A DNA stretch of 64,000 nucleotides from positions 186,001 through 250,000 of the forward strand of contig NZ_LXTQ01000011.1 in the NCBI RefSeq assembly GCF_001645185.1. Reading direction: 5' to 3'. The translations under genes and the position numbers were made by a program. The stretch's first letter is position 1. The number at the start of each line of letters is the position of its first letter. This document shows, one piece after another, positions 27,485-34,567 of the stretch. This stretch comes from Methylobacillus sp. MM3. GTDB taxonomy: Bacteria > Pseudomonadota > Gammaproteobacteria > Burkholderiales > Methylophilaceae. The notes under the pieces are model-generated. The model saw only the letters and a program-made list of their open reading frames with translations. It searched no databases and was not told where the DNA came from.

Positions 27485-27513
27485 TTGACACTGGTGTTAA
27501 GAATCATTATCAT
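27485..27513 (+). promoter_or_regulatory. hemP promoter with overlapping Fur box
   Basis: TTGACA (27485-27490), 17-base spacer, TATCAT (27508-27513) is a good sigma-70 promoter. TAAGAATCATTATCA (27498-27512) matches the 7-1-7 Fur consensus at 13 of 15 and sits between and over the promoter boxes. Predicted start of transcription coincides with the hemP ATG. Confidence 0.78.
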
Positions 27514-27520
27514 TTGCAAC

Positions 27521-27709
27521 ATGATTAAGCCTTCCGACAAATCCATCGTCTTTGCATCCGAATCCCGGACCGGCGATGTTGCGTCCGCCCGCAAGCGTAT
27601 CAGCAGCAAAGACTTGTTCGGATCGCTGCGTGAATTGGTGATCGAGCATGTCGGCGAAGAGTACCGGCTGCGCATCACCAGCCAGGGCAAGCTTATTCTG
27701 ACCAAGTAA
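27521..27709 (+). CDS. hemP: Hemin uptake protein HemP
   Basis: 62 residues from the ATG at 27521, the usual HemP size. The conserved C-terminal block is complete: RISSKDLFG, REL-VIEH, GEEYRLRITSQGKLILTK. HemP is a small Fur-controlled protein needed for haem utilisation; in Burkholderia and relatives it activates haem-receptor gene expression. There is no Shine-Dalgarno sequence before the ATG and the predicted transcription start falls on it, suggesting a leaderless mRNA. First gene of the tonB-exbBD group. Confidence 0.92.
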   Translation: MIKPSDKSIVFASESRTGDVASARKRISSKDLFGSLRELVIEHVGEEYRLRITSQGKLILTK

Positions 27710-27739
27710 ACCAGAACAACATTAACCCGGTCACGGGTG

Positions 27740-27751
27740 CAAGCCAGTCAG
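27740..27751 (+). repeat. CAAGCCAGTCAG, one-base variant of the CAAGCCAGCCAG repeat
   Basis: Lies 31 bases after hemP and differs at one base from the 12-mer at 30486-30497 and 34048-34059. The surrounding gap 27710-27835 shows no other structure. Confidence 0.3.
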
Positions 27752-27835
27752 GTGCGCCATCAGCGCGGCGGCGGTAAGCAGCATGGAATCGCTCCGGCAG
27801 GCAGTACAGGGAGTTGGGTTGATAAAAGGGTATTC

Positions 27836-28072
27836 ATGAGTGCAAGCAAGCCATGCAACAAGACGGTGTTGGCCGGCGAAAGCGGCTGCAGGGTGGTCTA
27901 TTGTCACGATTGCCGTGTTGCGGAACTCGAAGTTGGCTCCGTGAGCTTGCGGCTCAAGGATGATGCCTTCCGCAATCTTTCAAGCCTGATCGCGACCGCT
28001 GTCGCGAACCTCGACAAGGCATCCCTGCGCGATGGCGGGTTTTACGGGCAGGATGGATATCATGTCCACTAA
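27836..28072 (+). CDS. Small Cys/His protein of unknown function between hemP and tonB
   Basis: 78 residues from the ATG at 27836. No signal peptide. Contains SGCRVVYCHDCRVAELEVG (about residues 16-34), with Cys-x6-Cys-x2-Cys and an adjacent His that could bind metal, then a regular helix and a GFYGQDGYHVH tail. Its end overlaps the tonB start by 11 bases, so it belongs to the iron-regulated operon. Ribosome binding site is weak (AAAAGGG). I do not recognise the family. Confidence 0.65.
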   Translation: MSASKPCNKTVLAGESGCRVVYCHDCRVAELEVGSVSLRLKDDAFRNLSSLIATAVANLDKASLRDGGFYGQDGYHVH

Positions 28073-28862
28073 CGCGGCCGTATCTTCAGGGGCCAATGTG
28101 GTTATGCCCGATGAAAGCATGGCGCGCCTGGCGGCCATGCCTGATCTTCCCGGTATCCAATTGCCGCGCATCGCACCCAAATCGCTGCTCGTGGTAATTG
28201 CACTGCATGCCGCAGTCATCGCTGTGCTGGCAAGTTACCGCACGGAGGTTCCCGAGCCGCCGCGTCCCGTCATGGTCAGCCTGATTACGCCCGAGCCGGC
28301 ACCGGAAGCTCCCAAGCCGGAAATCACACCGCCCAAGCCGCTGCCTGCGACGCCCAAACCAGTCAAGAAAAAAACCGAACCCAAGCCCGTGAAGAAACCG
28401 GAGCCGGTCGTGCAACCCGAACCGCAACTGGTATCCAAGGCTCCCGAGAATGTTCCTGCGCCCTCGGTTGAGCCGCTGGCACCCACTCCGCCCGCGCCTG
28501 CGCCTGAAATTGCACCGCCGCCGCAGCCTGAGGTGGCCCAAGCGGCTCCTCCCGCGCCAGCGGAAGAAGATCCTCCCGTCGATCCGCCGCGCTTCAATGC
28601 CGATTATCTCGATAACCCCGCTCCAGGATACCCATCGCTATCCAGGCGCATGGGTGAAGAAGGGCGTGTCCTGCTGCGCGTGCACGTTGCAGCGGGCGGA
28701 ACCGCCAAGTCGGTGGTATTGCACAAGTCCAGCGGCTACGACCGTCTGGACCAGGTGGCTCTCAATACCGTTCGGAAGTGGAAATTCGTACCTGCACGTC
28801 AAGGCGACAAGCCCGTGGATGCGTGGGTCATCGTACCGATTCAATTTAGCTTAAAGGGGTAA
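28062..28862 (+). CDS. tonB: Energy transducer TonB
   Basis: Links the inner-membrane proton motive force to outer-membrane receptors. 266 residues from the ATG at 28062: cytoplasmic N-terminus of about 45 residues, one membrane anchor (SLLVVIALHAAVIAVLASY, about 48-66), a long Pro/Glu/Lys-rich periplasmic spacer (about 75-180), and the C-terminal domain (NPAPGYPSLSRRMGEEGRVLLRVHV... YDRLDQVALNTVRKWKFVPA). The stop codon TAA shares its last base with the left arm of the 268-bp inverted repeat, which may have replaced the original gene end. Serves both receptors in the window. Confidence 0.95.
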   Translation: MSTNAAVSSGANVVMPDESMARLAAMPDLPGIQLPRIAPKSLLVVIALHAAVIAVLASYRTEVPEPPRPVMVSLITPEPAPEAPKPEITPPKPLPATPKPVKKKTEPKPVKKPEPVVQPEPQLVSKAPENVPAPSVEPLAPTPPAPAPEIAPPPQPEVAQAAPPAPAEEDPPVDPPRFNADYLDNPAPGYPSLSRRMGEEGRVLLRVHVAAGGTAKSVVLHKSSGYDRLDQVALNTVRKWKFVPARQGDKPVDAWVIVPIQFSLKG

Positions 28863-29129
28863 GACCCTATTTCAGTTGAAAACGAATGATGCGTTTGAAT
28901 ACAAAAGAGATGGATGCAAGGCGCGAGACGCAGCGAATGGTTATTCCATTCGCAAGTTTCGCAACGCCGCAGACGCTCTTTTGTATTCAAACCCTCCGGG
29001 ATGGCCATGCATTGCGCGCATGGCGTTGTTACTCGCCGCTTGTTTGGATGGCCAAACCGCGCGGCTCTTGCCTGGCCCTGCGCGCAATGCATGGCCGGCG
29101 CACAGTCGTTTTCAACTGAAATAGGGTCT
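28862..29129. repeat. 268-bp nested inverted-repeat element filling the tonB-exbB gap
   Basis: Outer arms of 24 perfectly complementary bases (28862-28885 and 29106-29129) enclose two further long hairpins: 17-bp stem 28893-28909/28976-28992 with an apical 8-bp hairpin (28933-28940/28946-28953), and 18-bp stem 29003-29020/29079-29096 with an apical 6-bp hairpin (29042-29047/29052-29057). The fold is a three-way junction. The right arm supplies AGGG (29123-29126), the only plausible exbB ribosome binding site, and pairs it with CCCT (28865-28868). Resembles a MITE or other dispersed repeat; short frames inside it look non-coding. Confidence 0.9.
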
Positions 29130-29131
29130 AT

Positions 29132-29863
29132 ATGCAACAGACATTGGGGTTCGCAAATTTTTTACAGACAGTCGACGGTGTCGGCATGTTTCTGCTGGTC
29201 GCGCTGGCGCTATCTTCGATCGCCACGTGGTATCTGATCGTCACCAAGACGATTGCCAACTGGCGCATGCGTCGCCATGCCAAGAGTTTTCTGGCGGCAT
29301 TCTGGGAAGCACCCAATCTTGACGTCGTGGCCGAACGCCTCAACGACGGCATGCCGCGCGATCCGTTCTCGCACCTGGCGCATCATGGTTTTCGCGCGAT
29401 TGCACAGCACGGTTCCAAAACCGGCCAACGCATGATCGAAGCCGGCTCGCAGGAGGAATTCCTCACCCGCTCGCTGCGTCGCGCGATCGAGCAGGACACC
29501 GCCCGCCTCGAATCCGGCCTGACGGTGTTGGCGTCTGTGGGTTCCAGTGCGCCTTTCATCGGCCTCTTCGGCACGGTATGGGGCGTGTATCACGCGCTAG
29601 TCGGCATCGGCATGAGCGGCCAGAGCACGCTGGACAAGGTCGCCGGGCCGGTGGGCGAGGCGCTGATCATGACCGCGCTCGGCCTGGCCGTCGCGATTCC
29701 GGCAGTGCTGGCATACAACTTCTTCACGCGCTCGAATCGCATTGTTCTGTCTGAACTGGATTCTTTCGCGCATGACCTGTTCGCCTTCATGTCTACCGGT
29801 ACGCGCATGGCGGAACCGGCAGCCGAAGGCAAGGTGACGCCGATTTCCAAGCGGAGCGCATGA
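29132..29863 (+). CDS. exbB: Biopolymer transport protein ExbB
   Basis: Proton-channel subunit of the TonB-ExbB-ExbD motor. 243 residues: membrane segments about 15-37, 128-150 (VLASVGSSAPFIGLFGTVWGVYHAL, the strongly conserved ExbB/TolQ loop and helix) and 175-197 (GPVGEALIMTALGLAVAIPAVLAYNFF). The start follows the inverted-repeat element by two bases, so its translation may depend on the fold of that element. Overlaps exbD by ATGA. Confidence 0.96.
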   Translation: MQQTLGFANFLQTVDGVGMFLLVALALSSIATWYLIVTKTIANWRMRRHAKSFLAAFWEAPNLDVVAERLNDGMPRDPFSHLAHHGFRAIAQHGSKTGQRMIEAGSQEEFLTRSLRRAIEQDTARLESGLTVLASVGSSAPFIGLFGTVWGVYHALVGIGMSGQSTLDKVAGPVGEALIMTALGLAVAIPAVLAYNFFTRSNRIVLSELDSFAHDLFAFMSTGTRMAEPAAEGKVTPISKRSA

Positions 29864-30285
29864 TGGCATTCGGCGGATTTTCGAAAAGCCAGACCACGCA
29901 GCCGATGGCGGAAATCAACATGATTCCGCTGATCGACGTGATGCTGGTATTGCTGGTGATCTTCATCATTACCGCACCGATGTTGACGCACGCGGTCAAG
30001 GTCGAACTGCCGAAAGCCAGTTCGACGCCCGAAGAGCAGAAGCCGGAAGTGATCCGGCTGACCATCGACGCAGCCGGTATGGTCTACTGGAATGACCAGA
30101 AACTTGAAAAGTCCGATTGGCAAATGCGCATGGCAGAAGCCGCAAAGGCGCCGACCCAGCCAGAGCTGCGCATTCGTGCGGATGGAGGCAGTGCGTATCG
30201 CAATGTCGCTGTCGTGATGTCCGATGCCGCTTCGGCAGGCCTGACCAAGATCGGTTTCGTCACCGACCCGAACGACAACCGTTAA
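29860..30285 (+). CDS. exbD: Biopolymer transport protein ExbD
   Basis: 141 residues; cytoplasmic N-terminus, one membrane helix (MIPLIDVMLVLLVIFIITAPM, about residues 21-41) with the proton-path Asp in PLIDVML, and the periplasmic ExbD/TolR domain with VELPKA and LRADGGSAYRNV motifs. The ATG at 29860 overlaps the exbB stop; a second ATG directly after it (29863) is equally possible. Confidence 0.96.
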   Translation: MMAFGGFSKSQTTQPMAEINMIPLIDVMLVLLVIFIITAPMLTHAVKVELPKASSTPEEQKPEVIRLTIDAAGMVYWNDQKLEKSDWQMRMAEAAKAPTQPELRIRADGGSAYRNVAVVMSDAASAGLTKIGFVTDPNDNR

Positions 30286-30303
30286 TCTCTAAATCTCCTT
30301 TTT

Positions 30304-30342
30304 TAATTACGGCAGGGTGCATTTTGCAACCTGCCGTAATTA
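30304..30342 (+). terminator. Hairpin after exbD
   Basis: Perfect 13-bp stem (30304-30316 with 30330-30342) 19 bases after exbD. The T run precedes rather than follows it, so it is not a textbook terminator, but its place at the operon end fits transcription stop or 3' protection. Confidence 0.55.
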
Positions 30343-30396
30343 CACATCTCGCGTTATCTCGCTGAAAGTGAAATGCGCCTTACAAAAAGTTGCAAA

Positions 30397-30411
30397 TAAT
30401 AACTATTCTCA
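30397..30411 (+). promoter_or_regulatory. Fur-box-like site upstream of siderophore receptor
   Basis: TAATAACTATTCTCA matches the 7-1-7 Fur consensus at 11 of 15 positions, about 115 bases before the receptor start in an AT-rich stretch. No other gene is seen between 30343 and 30525. Confidence 0.55.
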
Positions 30412-30485
30412 TTAATATTCCGTTTGGAAGTTACTCATAAAGCATATCTAATCAATTCGCCAGCCAGCCCTATTTAATTCAGAGG

Positions 30486-30497
30486 CAAGCCAGCCAG
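30486..30497 (+). repeat. CAAGCCAGCCAG copy 1
   Basis: 12-base direct repeat, 28 bases before the receptor ATG; identical copy at 34048-34059 beyond the last gene of this cluster, near-copy at 27740-27751. GCCAGCCAG also occurs nearby at about 30459. Confidence 0.4.
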
Positions 30498-30525
30498 TAA
30501 AAAAATACACTTATTGGGAGTTTGC

Positions 30526-32691
30526 ATGAATTACGGAACTGGATTGCGGCCGTCTATCGCCGCAGTAATGATGGCTATTGCCGCCTGGCCTGCCTTCTCG
30601 GCGGAAACTCAAACAACGAACGATAATTCGGCCCCGGTGGCTGAGGCCGTGCTGCCCGATGTGAGCGTCGAGGCCTCTACCGAAGCGGAAAACCGCTACC
30701 AGCCGCTGACTACCAAGACCGCAGCCAAGATCGAAGCCGAATTGCGTGACATTCCGCAGACGGTCAATGTCATTCCGGAAGCGCTGTTCCAGGACCAGGG
30801 TGCTCGCTCGCTCAACGACGTGCTGCGCAACGTGCCGGGCGTTGGCTTTAGCAACGGCGATGGCCAGCGCGACCAGGTCACTATTCGCGGTTTTTCCGCG
30901 ATTGCGGACCAGTTCATCGATGGTGTGCGCGACGATGCGCTCTATTTTCGCGAACTGGCAAATATCGAACAGGTCGAGGTGCTCAAGGGCCCGGCTTCCG
31001 TGCTTTACGGTCGCGGCTCCTCCGGCGGCCTGATCAACCGCATTACCAAGAAGCCTACCGATAAAGCCTTCACGGACGTGACTACCACTGTGGGTTCCTG
31101 GAACATGAAGCGCGTGGAACTGGATACCAACCAGCCACTGGGAGAAGCGGTGAGTTTCCGCCTCAACGCGGCGCTGGAAGATTCGGACAGCTTCCGCGAC
31201 CAGGGTTTCACCGAGCGCAACTTCATCGCGCCTTCGCTGCAATTCGATATTTCCGAGAAGACCAAGCTGTTGCTTCAGGTGGAGAGCCTTGAAGACAAGC
31301 GCGTGACCGACTTCGGCGTGCCGGCGATCAACGGCCGTCCGGTCAATGTGGATCCGAGCACCTATTACGGCTCCAGTGACGCGCGCCACGACGACTATAC
31401 CGAGAGCGACGTGCTGTCCGGTGCGGCTACGCTCGAGCATGAGTTCGACAACGGCTGGAAGCTCAAGAACACTTTCCGCGCCTATGATTACGACCTCAAC
31501 CGCAACAACACCGTGGTCCAGTCCGTTAAAACCAATACTTTGACCGTCTCGCGCCGTCATAGCTTCATCGACCGCCAGGAACATGGCTATTTCAACCAGA
31601 CTGATCTCAGCACCAATGTAGATTGGCTGGGTATGAAGCACGCGTTACTGTTCGGCATGGAGTTGGGCTATCAAGACAAGGATGCGCAGTCTGGCGATTT
31701 CAGTCCTTTTCCTCCCGATGTTAGCCTTTTTGATCCGCAGCCTTTCAACAATTTAGGCACTACGCGCACTGCGGCGGTCAGGACGAGTTCGCTGAGCCAA
31801 ACGGCCGGTTTCTACGTGCAGGATTTGGTTACCCTGAGCCCCGAATGGAAAGCGCTGGTTGGTGTGCGTCACGACCGCTTCGACCAGATAACTGATAACT
31901 TGATCAGTGGCGCGCGGTTGAGCCGCACTGATAACGAATACAGCCCGCGTGCCGGCTTGGTATATCAACCGACGCCGTGGGCCAGCTTGTATGCTTCGTA
32001 CACGAAGTCGTTCCAGCCCTCGCAAGAAACCTTTGCGCTGGCGGCCAACAATACCGAGATTGCGCCAGAAGAAACGACCAATTATGAAGTTGGCACCAAG
32101 CTGGATTTCCTGGGCGGCAATCTTTCTACGATGATCTCGCTGTTCCGCTTGGAACGCACCGAGATTAAGTCTACCGATCCGGTGACAAACAGGGTAATTC
32201 CTGTTGGTGAGCAGCGTACTGATGGTCTGGAATTGTCGGTAAGCGGCCGTCCGGCGCACGGCTGGGATGTCACCGCCGGCTACGCTTTCCTGGATGCTGA
32301 AATCACTGATTCTCCCAGCAGGATGAATGTGCCGATCAGCCCGACCGGTGCCAATATCAAGGTCGCCCTTGAAGGCAACACCCCCAGCCTCACGCCGCGC
32401 CATAGCGCCAATCTGTGGGTCACGCGCCGCTTCGACAACGGCTTCGGCATCGGCGGCGGTATGGTGCTCATGGGCGAGCAGTACGCTTCGCCGAGCAATG
32501 TCGTGAAGCTGTCGGGCTATGCACGCGCCGACATGACCGCGTTCTACGAAACCAAGAAATACGAGGTGCGGCTGCTGGTGAACAACATCTTCGATCGCGA
32601 ATATTTCGTGTCAGCCCACGGTGGTGTCGATATCGACAATACTCCGGGCGCCCCGCGCAATGCGCAGCTGTCCCTCAAGCTCAAGTTCTAG
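30526..32691 (+). CDS. TonB-dependent siderophore receptor (catecholate/Fiu-like)
   Basis: Outer-membrane ferric-siderophore importer. 721 residues from the ATG at 30526 (GGGAG about 8 bases upstream). Signal peptide to about residue 25 (SIAAVMMAIAAWPAFSA), plug domain with IPQTVNVIPEALFQDQGARSL and VTIRGFSAIADQFIDGVRDDALYFRELANIEQVEVLKGPASVLYGRGSSGGLINRI split across about 75-175, then the barrel ending in LSLKLKF with terminal Phe. The siderophore-receptor subfamily is clear; the substrate is not. Starts a cluster with DUF4198 and PepSY genes, a common arrangement for siderophore systems. Fur-like site upstream. Confidence 0.93.
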   Translation: MNYGTGLRPSIAAVMMAIAAWPAFSAETQTTNDNSAPVAEAVLPDVSVEASTEAENRYQPLTTKTAAKIEAELRDIPQTVNVIPEALFQDQGARSLNDVLRNVPGVGFSNGDGQRDQVTIRGFSAIADQFIDGVRDDALYFRELANIEQVEVLKGPASVLYGRGSSGGLINRITKKPTDKAFTDVTTTVGSWNMKRVELDTNQPLGEAVSFRLNAALEDSDSFRDQGFTERNFIAPSLQFDISEKTKLLLQVESLEDKRVTDFGVPAINGRPVNVDPSTYYGSSDARHDDYTESDVLSGAATLEHEFDNGWKLKNTFRAYDYDLNRNNTVVQSVKTNTLTVSRRHSFIDRQEHGYFNQTDLSTNVDWLGMKHALLFGMELGYQDKDAQSGDFSPFPPDVSLFDPQPFNNLGTTRTAAVRTSSLSQTAGFYVQDLVTLSPEWKALVGVRHDRFDQITDNLISGARLSRTDNEYSPRAGLVYQPTPWASLYASYTKSFQPSQETFALAANNTEIAPEETTNYEVGTKLDFLGGNLSTMISLFRLERTEIKSTDPVTNRVIPVGEQRTDGLELSVSGRPAHGWDVTAGYAFLDAEITDSPSRMNVPISPTGANIKVALEGNTPSLTPRHSANLWVTRRFDNGFGIGGGMVLMGEQYASPSNVVKLSGYARADMTAFYETKKYEVRLLVNNIFDREYFVSAHGGVDIDNTPGAPRNAQLSLKLKF

Positions 32692-32702
32692 GAGTAACAA
32701 AC

Positions 32703-33353
32703 ATGAAAAAACTCATGATGGCCTTGTTCTTGTCGGGTATGACGACTGCCATGCCGGCAAAGGCGCATTACCTGTGGATCGAGCCGGTGGGTGAGGAAGC
32801 CCACCTGTGCTTCGGCGAATACGAAAACGCGCTGCGTGAAAAGTCCGGCGGAAGGCTGGATACGATTGCCATGCCCGAGGTCCAGACCAACGACGACAAA
32901 CACGCAACTGTTGCGTTGCAGCGCAAGGCCGATTACCTGGCGCTCGCCGCAAAGGCCGGTCAGCCGTTGATTGCGCAGGAAATCACGATGAAAGTGAAGG
33001 ACCTGCGTAAAAACAACATCGGCATCGTCAAGCCGATGTATTACTCGCGCTTCGCTGCGGCTGATGCCGAAGGCGCATCCGCGTTGGCGCTCGACATCCA
33101 GCCGCTGGGCAAGGGCCGGGTGCGCGTCAGCCTTCATGGCAAACCGCTGGCCAAGGCCAAGCTGAATGTGTTCGCCCCCAACCAGTGGCTGCGCGAATAT
33201 GAGACCGATGCGCAGGGCGAAACCACGGTTGAAACGCCGTGGCCGGGGCTGTATGTGCTGGAAGTCGTCCACGTCGAAGCGACCAAGGGCGAATACCAGG
33301 GCGATGCCTACGAAGGCATACGTCACGTCGGAACCCTGAGCCTGAGGCGCTGA
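32703..33353 (+). CDS. DUF4198 periplasmic protein (NikK-like)
   Basis: 216 residues from the ATG at 32703, 11 bases after the receptor stop with GGAGTAA upstream. Signal peptide (MKKLMMALFLSGMTTAMPAKA), mature protein begins H-Y-L-W, the usual DUF4198 start whose N-terminal His can bind metal. The C-terminal half (about 130-216) is a carboxypeptidase-regulatory-like beta sandwich. DUF4198 members accompany TonB receptors for metals. Overlaps the PepSY gene by one base. Confidence 0.85.
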   Translation: MKKLMMALFLSGMTTAMPAKAHYLWIEPVGEEAHLCFGEYENALREKSGGRLDTIAMPEVQTNDDKHATVALQRKADYLALAAKAGQPLIAQEITMKVKDLRKNNIGIVKPMYYSRFAAADAEGASALALDIQPLGKGRVRVSLHGKPLAKAKLNVFAPNQWLREYETDAQGETTVETPWPGLYVLEVVHVEATKGEYQGDAYEGIRHVGTLSLRR

Positions 33354-34000
33354 TGGCGGCAGCATCGACGACTTCGGCGCATGTCAGCCGGGCCAAGGTT
33401 TTGCGCTGGCTGCGTCGCGTGCATGGCTGGCTGGGGTTGTGGGGCGCGGTGTTGGGTCTGCTGTTCGGCGTGACCGGTTTTTTGCTCAATCATCGTGCCG
33501 TGATGAAAATTCCGGCGCTCAAAATGGAGCAAAGCCAGTTTGAAGTAGCCATGCCGGCCAACGCCCCAAAAAACGCGCAGGAATTTGCGCATCTGATGCA
33601 GCGCGAGTTCGAACTCAAGCAGCCTGCTTACAAGGTGCATGACGAGCCTTCACGGCCGGTTGCCTGGGGCGATAAAAAGCTTGCCCAGCCCGCGCAGTGG
33701 AAAGCGGAATTTCATCTGCCGCACTATTCCCTTAGCGCAGAATACTGGGTGGGCAATCAGTTTGTCAGCGTGAAGCGGCAGGACGTCAACGCCTGGGGCT
33801 TCCTGATGCGCATGCACAAGGGCACGGGCATGAACGCCGGCTGGATTCTGCTGGTTGATTCCTTGGCCGGAGCCATGCTGGTGCTGTCGATTACCGGCGT
33901 GCTGCTGTGGACCAAGATGCGCGGATCGCGCCTGGCGTTGGCCGGACTGGTCGGTACATCCTTGGGGTTGACGGTGTTATTTACATTGCAATCGCTTTAA
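33353..34000 (+). CDS. PepSY-associated membrane protein
   Basis: 215 residues from the ATG that shares a base with the DUF4198 stop. Membrane segments about 25-47 (LGLWGAVLGLLFGVTGFLLNH), 160-185 (GWILLVDSLAGAMLVLSITGVLLW) and 192-213; periplasmic region between with LPHYSLSAEYWVG. HGWLGL and MHKGTGMNAG are typical of the PepSY TM family found behind siderophore receptors, proposed to help reductive iron release or siderophore handling at the inner membrane. Last gene of the cluster. Confidence 0.85.
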   Translation: MAAASTTSAHVSRAKVLRWLRRVHGWLGLWGAVLGLLFGVTGFLLNHRAVMKIPALKMEQSQFEVAMPANAPKNAQEFAHLMQREFELKQPAYKVHDEPSRPVAWGDKKLAQPAQWKAEFHLPHYSLSAEYWVGNQFVSVKRQDVNAWGFLMRMHKGTGMNAGWILLVDSLAGAMLVLSITGVLLWTKMRGSRLALAGLVGTSLGLTVLFTLQSL

Positions 34001-34047
34001 ACATAAGGCCGCATCGAGCGGCCGCTTCAAAAATACGCTAGCCAGCT

Positions 34048-34059
34048 CAAGCCAGCCAG
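34048..34059 (+). repeat. CAAGCCAGCCAG copy 2
   Basis: Identical to 30486-30497; the pair brackets the receptor-DUF4198-PepSY cluster 3.6 kb apart. Confidence 0.4.
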
Positions 34060-34088
34060 CCGATAGATAGCTTGATCGGAGGGTTGGC

Positions 34089-34208
34089 ATGAAAATGCGC
34101 AATGCAGGATTTGGTATTGGCGTTAGCCGCGCTATCGGGAGACGAAGTTGCGAACGAAGTGGCATGAAAAAAGAGCGAACGATGCAGACGCAAGCTTGTC
34201 ACTTTTAA
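34089..34208 (+). CDS. Possible 39-residue basic peptide
   Basis: Short frame with an excellent GGAGGG ribosome binding site 5 bases before its ATG. The peptide (MKMRNAGFGIG..., with Arg/Lys-rich middle RRSCERSGMKKERT) is strongly basic, with two Cys and no membrane segment. No known family. It lies in the 278-base gap after the PepSY gene, together with a hairpin-forming stretch at about 34215-34265. The strong ribosome site is the only support. Confidence 0.35.
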   Translation: MKMRNAGFGIGVSRAIGRRSCERSGMKKERTMQTQACHF

Positions 34209-34278
34209 TTCCCGGATAGCAAAAATCCGATAGCTATCGCAAGAGCCCGCTGAAACAGGCTCTAGAAAGGATTACAGC

Positions 34279-34542
34279 ATGAAACAGAAATCTCCCGAAT
34301 GGCTGCCTCTCTCCCAGCATGGAGACTGGACGGTCGAATATTGCCTGGAAGAACGTACCGTGCGCTTGCGACTGGGTGAAGCCAGTCTGTACATGGATCG
34401 CGATGCCTATCTGCTGCTGTGGGCAACGCTGACGGAAGGGCTGGATGCCATGGAACTGGCGGAGGACGAAGCCAACCGCATTACCGGTCTTCTGCTGGAT
34501 GCGGGGCCATTACCTCGCAACTGGTCCCAAACACGACACTAA
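34279..34542 (+). CDS. Conserved-looking small protein of unknown function
   Basis: 87 residues, GAAAGGA ribosome binding site. Acidic, probably soluble alpha/beta: WTVEYCLEERTVRLRLGEASLYMDRDAYLLLWATLTEGLDAM. No signal peptide. It precedes the S4 gene by 25 bases and is probably co-transcribed with it. I do not recognise the family. Confidence 0.7.
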   Translation: MKQKSPEWLPLSQHGDWTVEYCLEERTVRLRLGEASLYMDRDAYLLLWATLTEGLDAMELAEDEANRITGLLLDAGPLPRNWSQTRH

Positions 34543-34567
34543 TCAACACAATCAAGGAGATATCCAT

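Noticed and set aside
27715-27835. Riboswitch-like stretch between hemP and the small Cys protein (ACCCGGTCACGGGT, CCAGTCAGG)
   Set aside because: Short local pairings only; no match to a B12 or other riboswitch core that I can defend.
28841-29137. 98-codon minus-strand frame across the inverted-repeat element
   Set aside because: The sequence is explained by palindromic arms; frames on both strands are of similar length and none has a ribosome binding site or known family.
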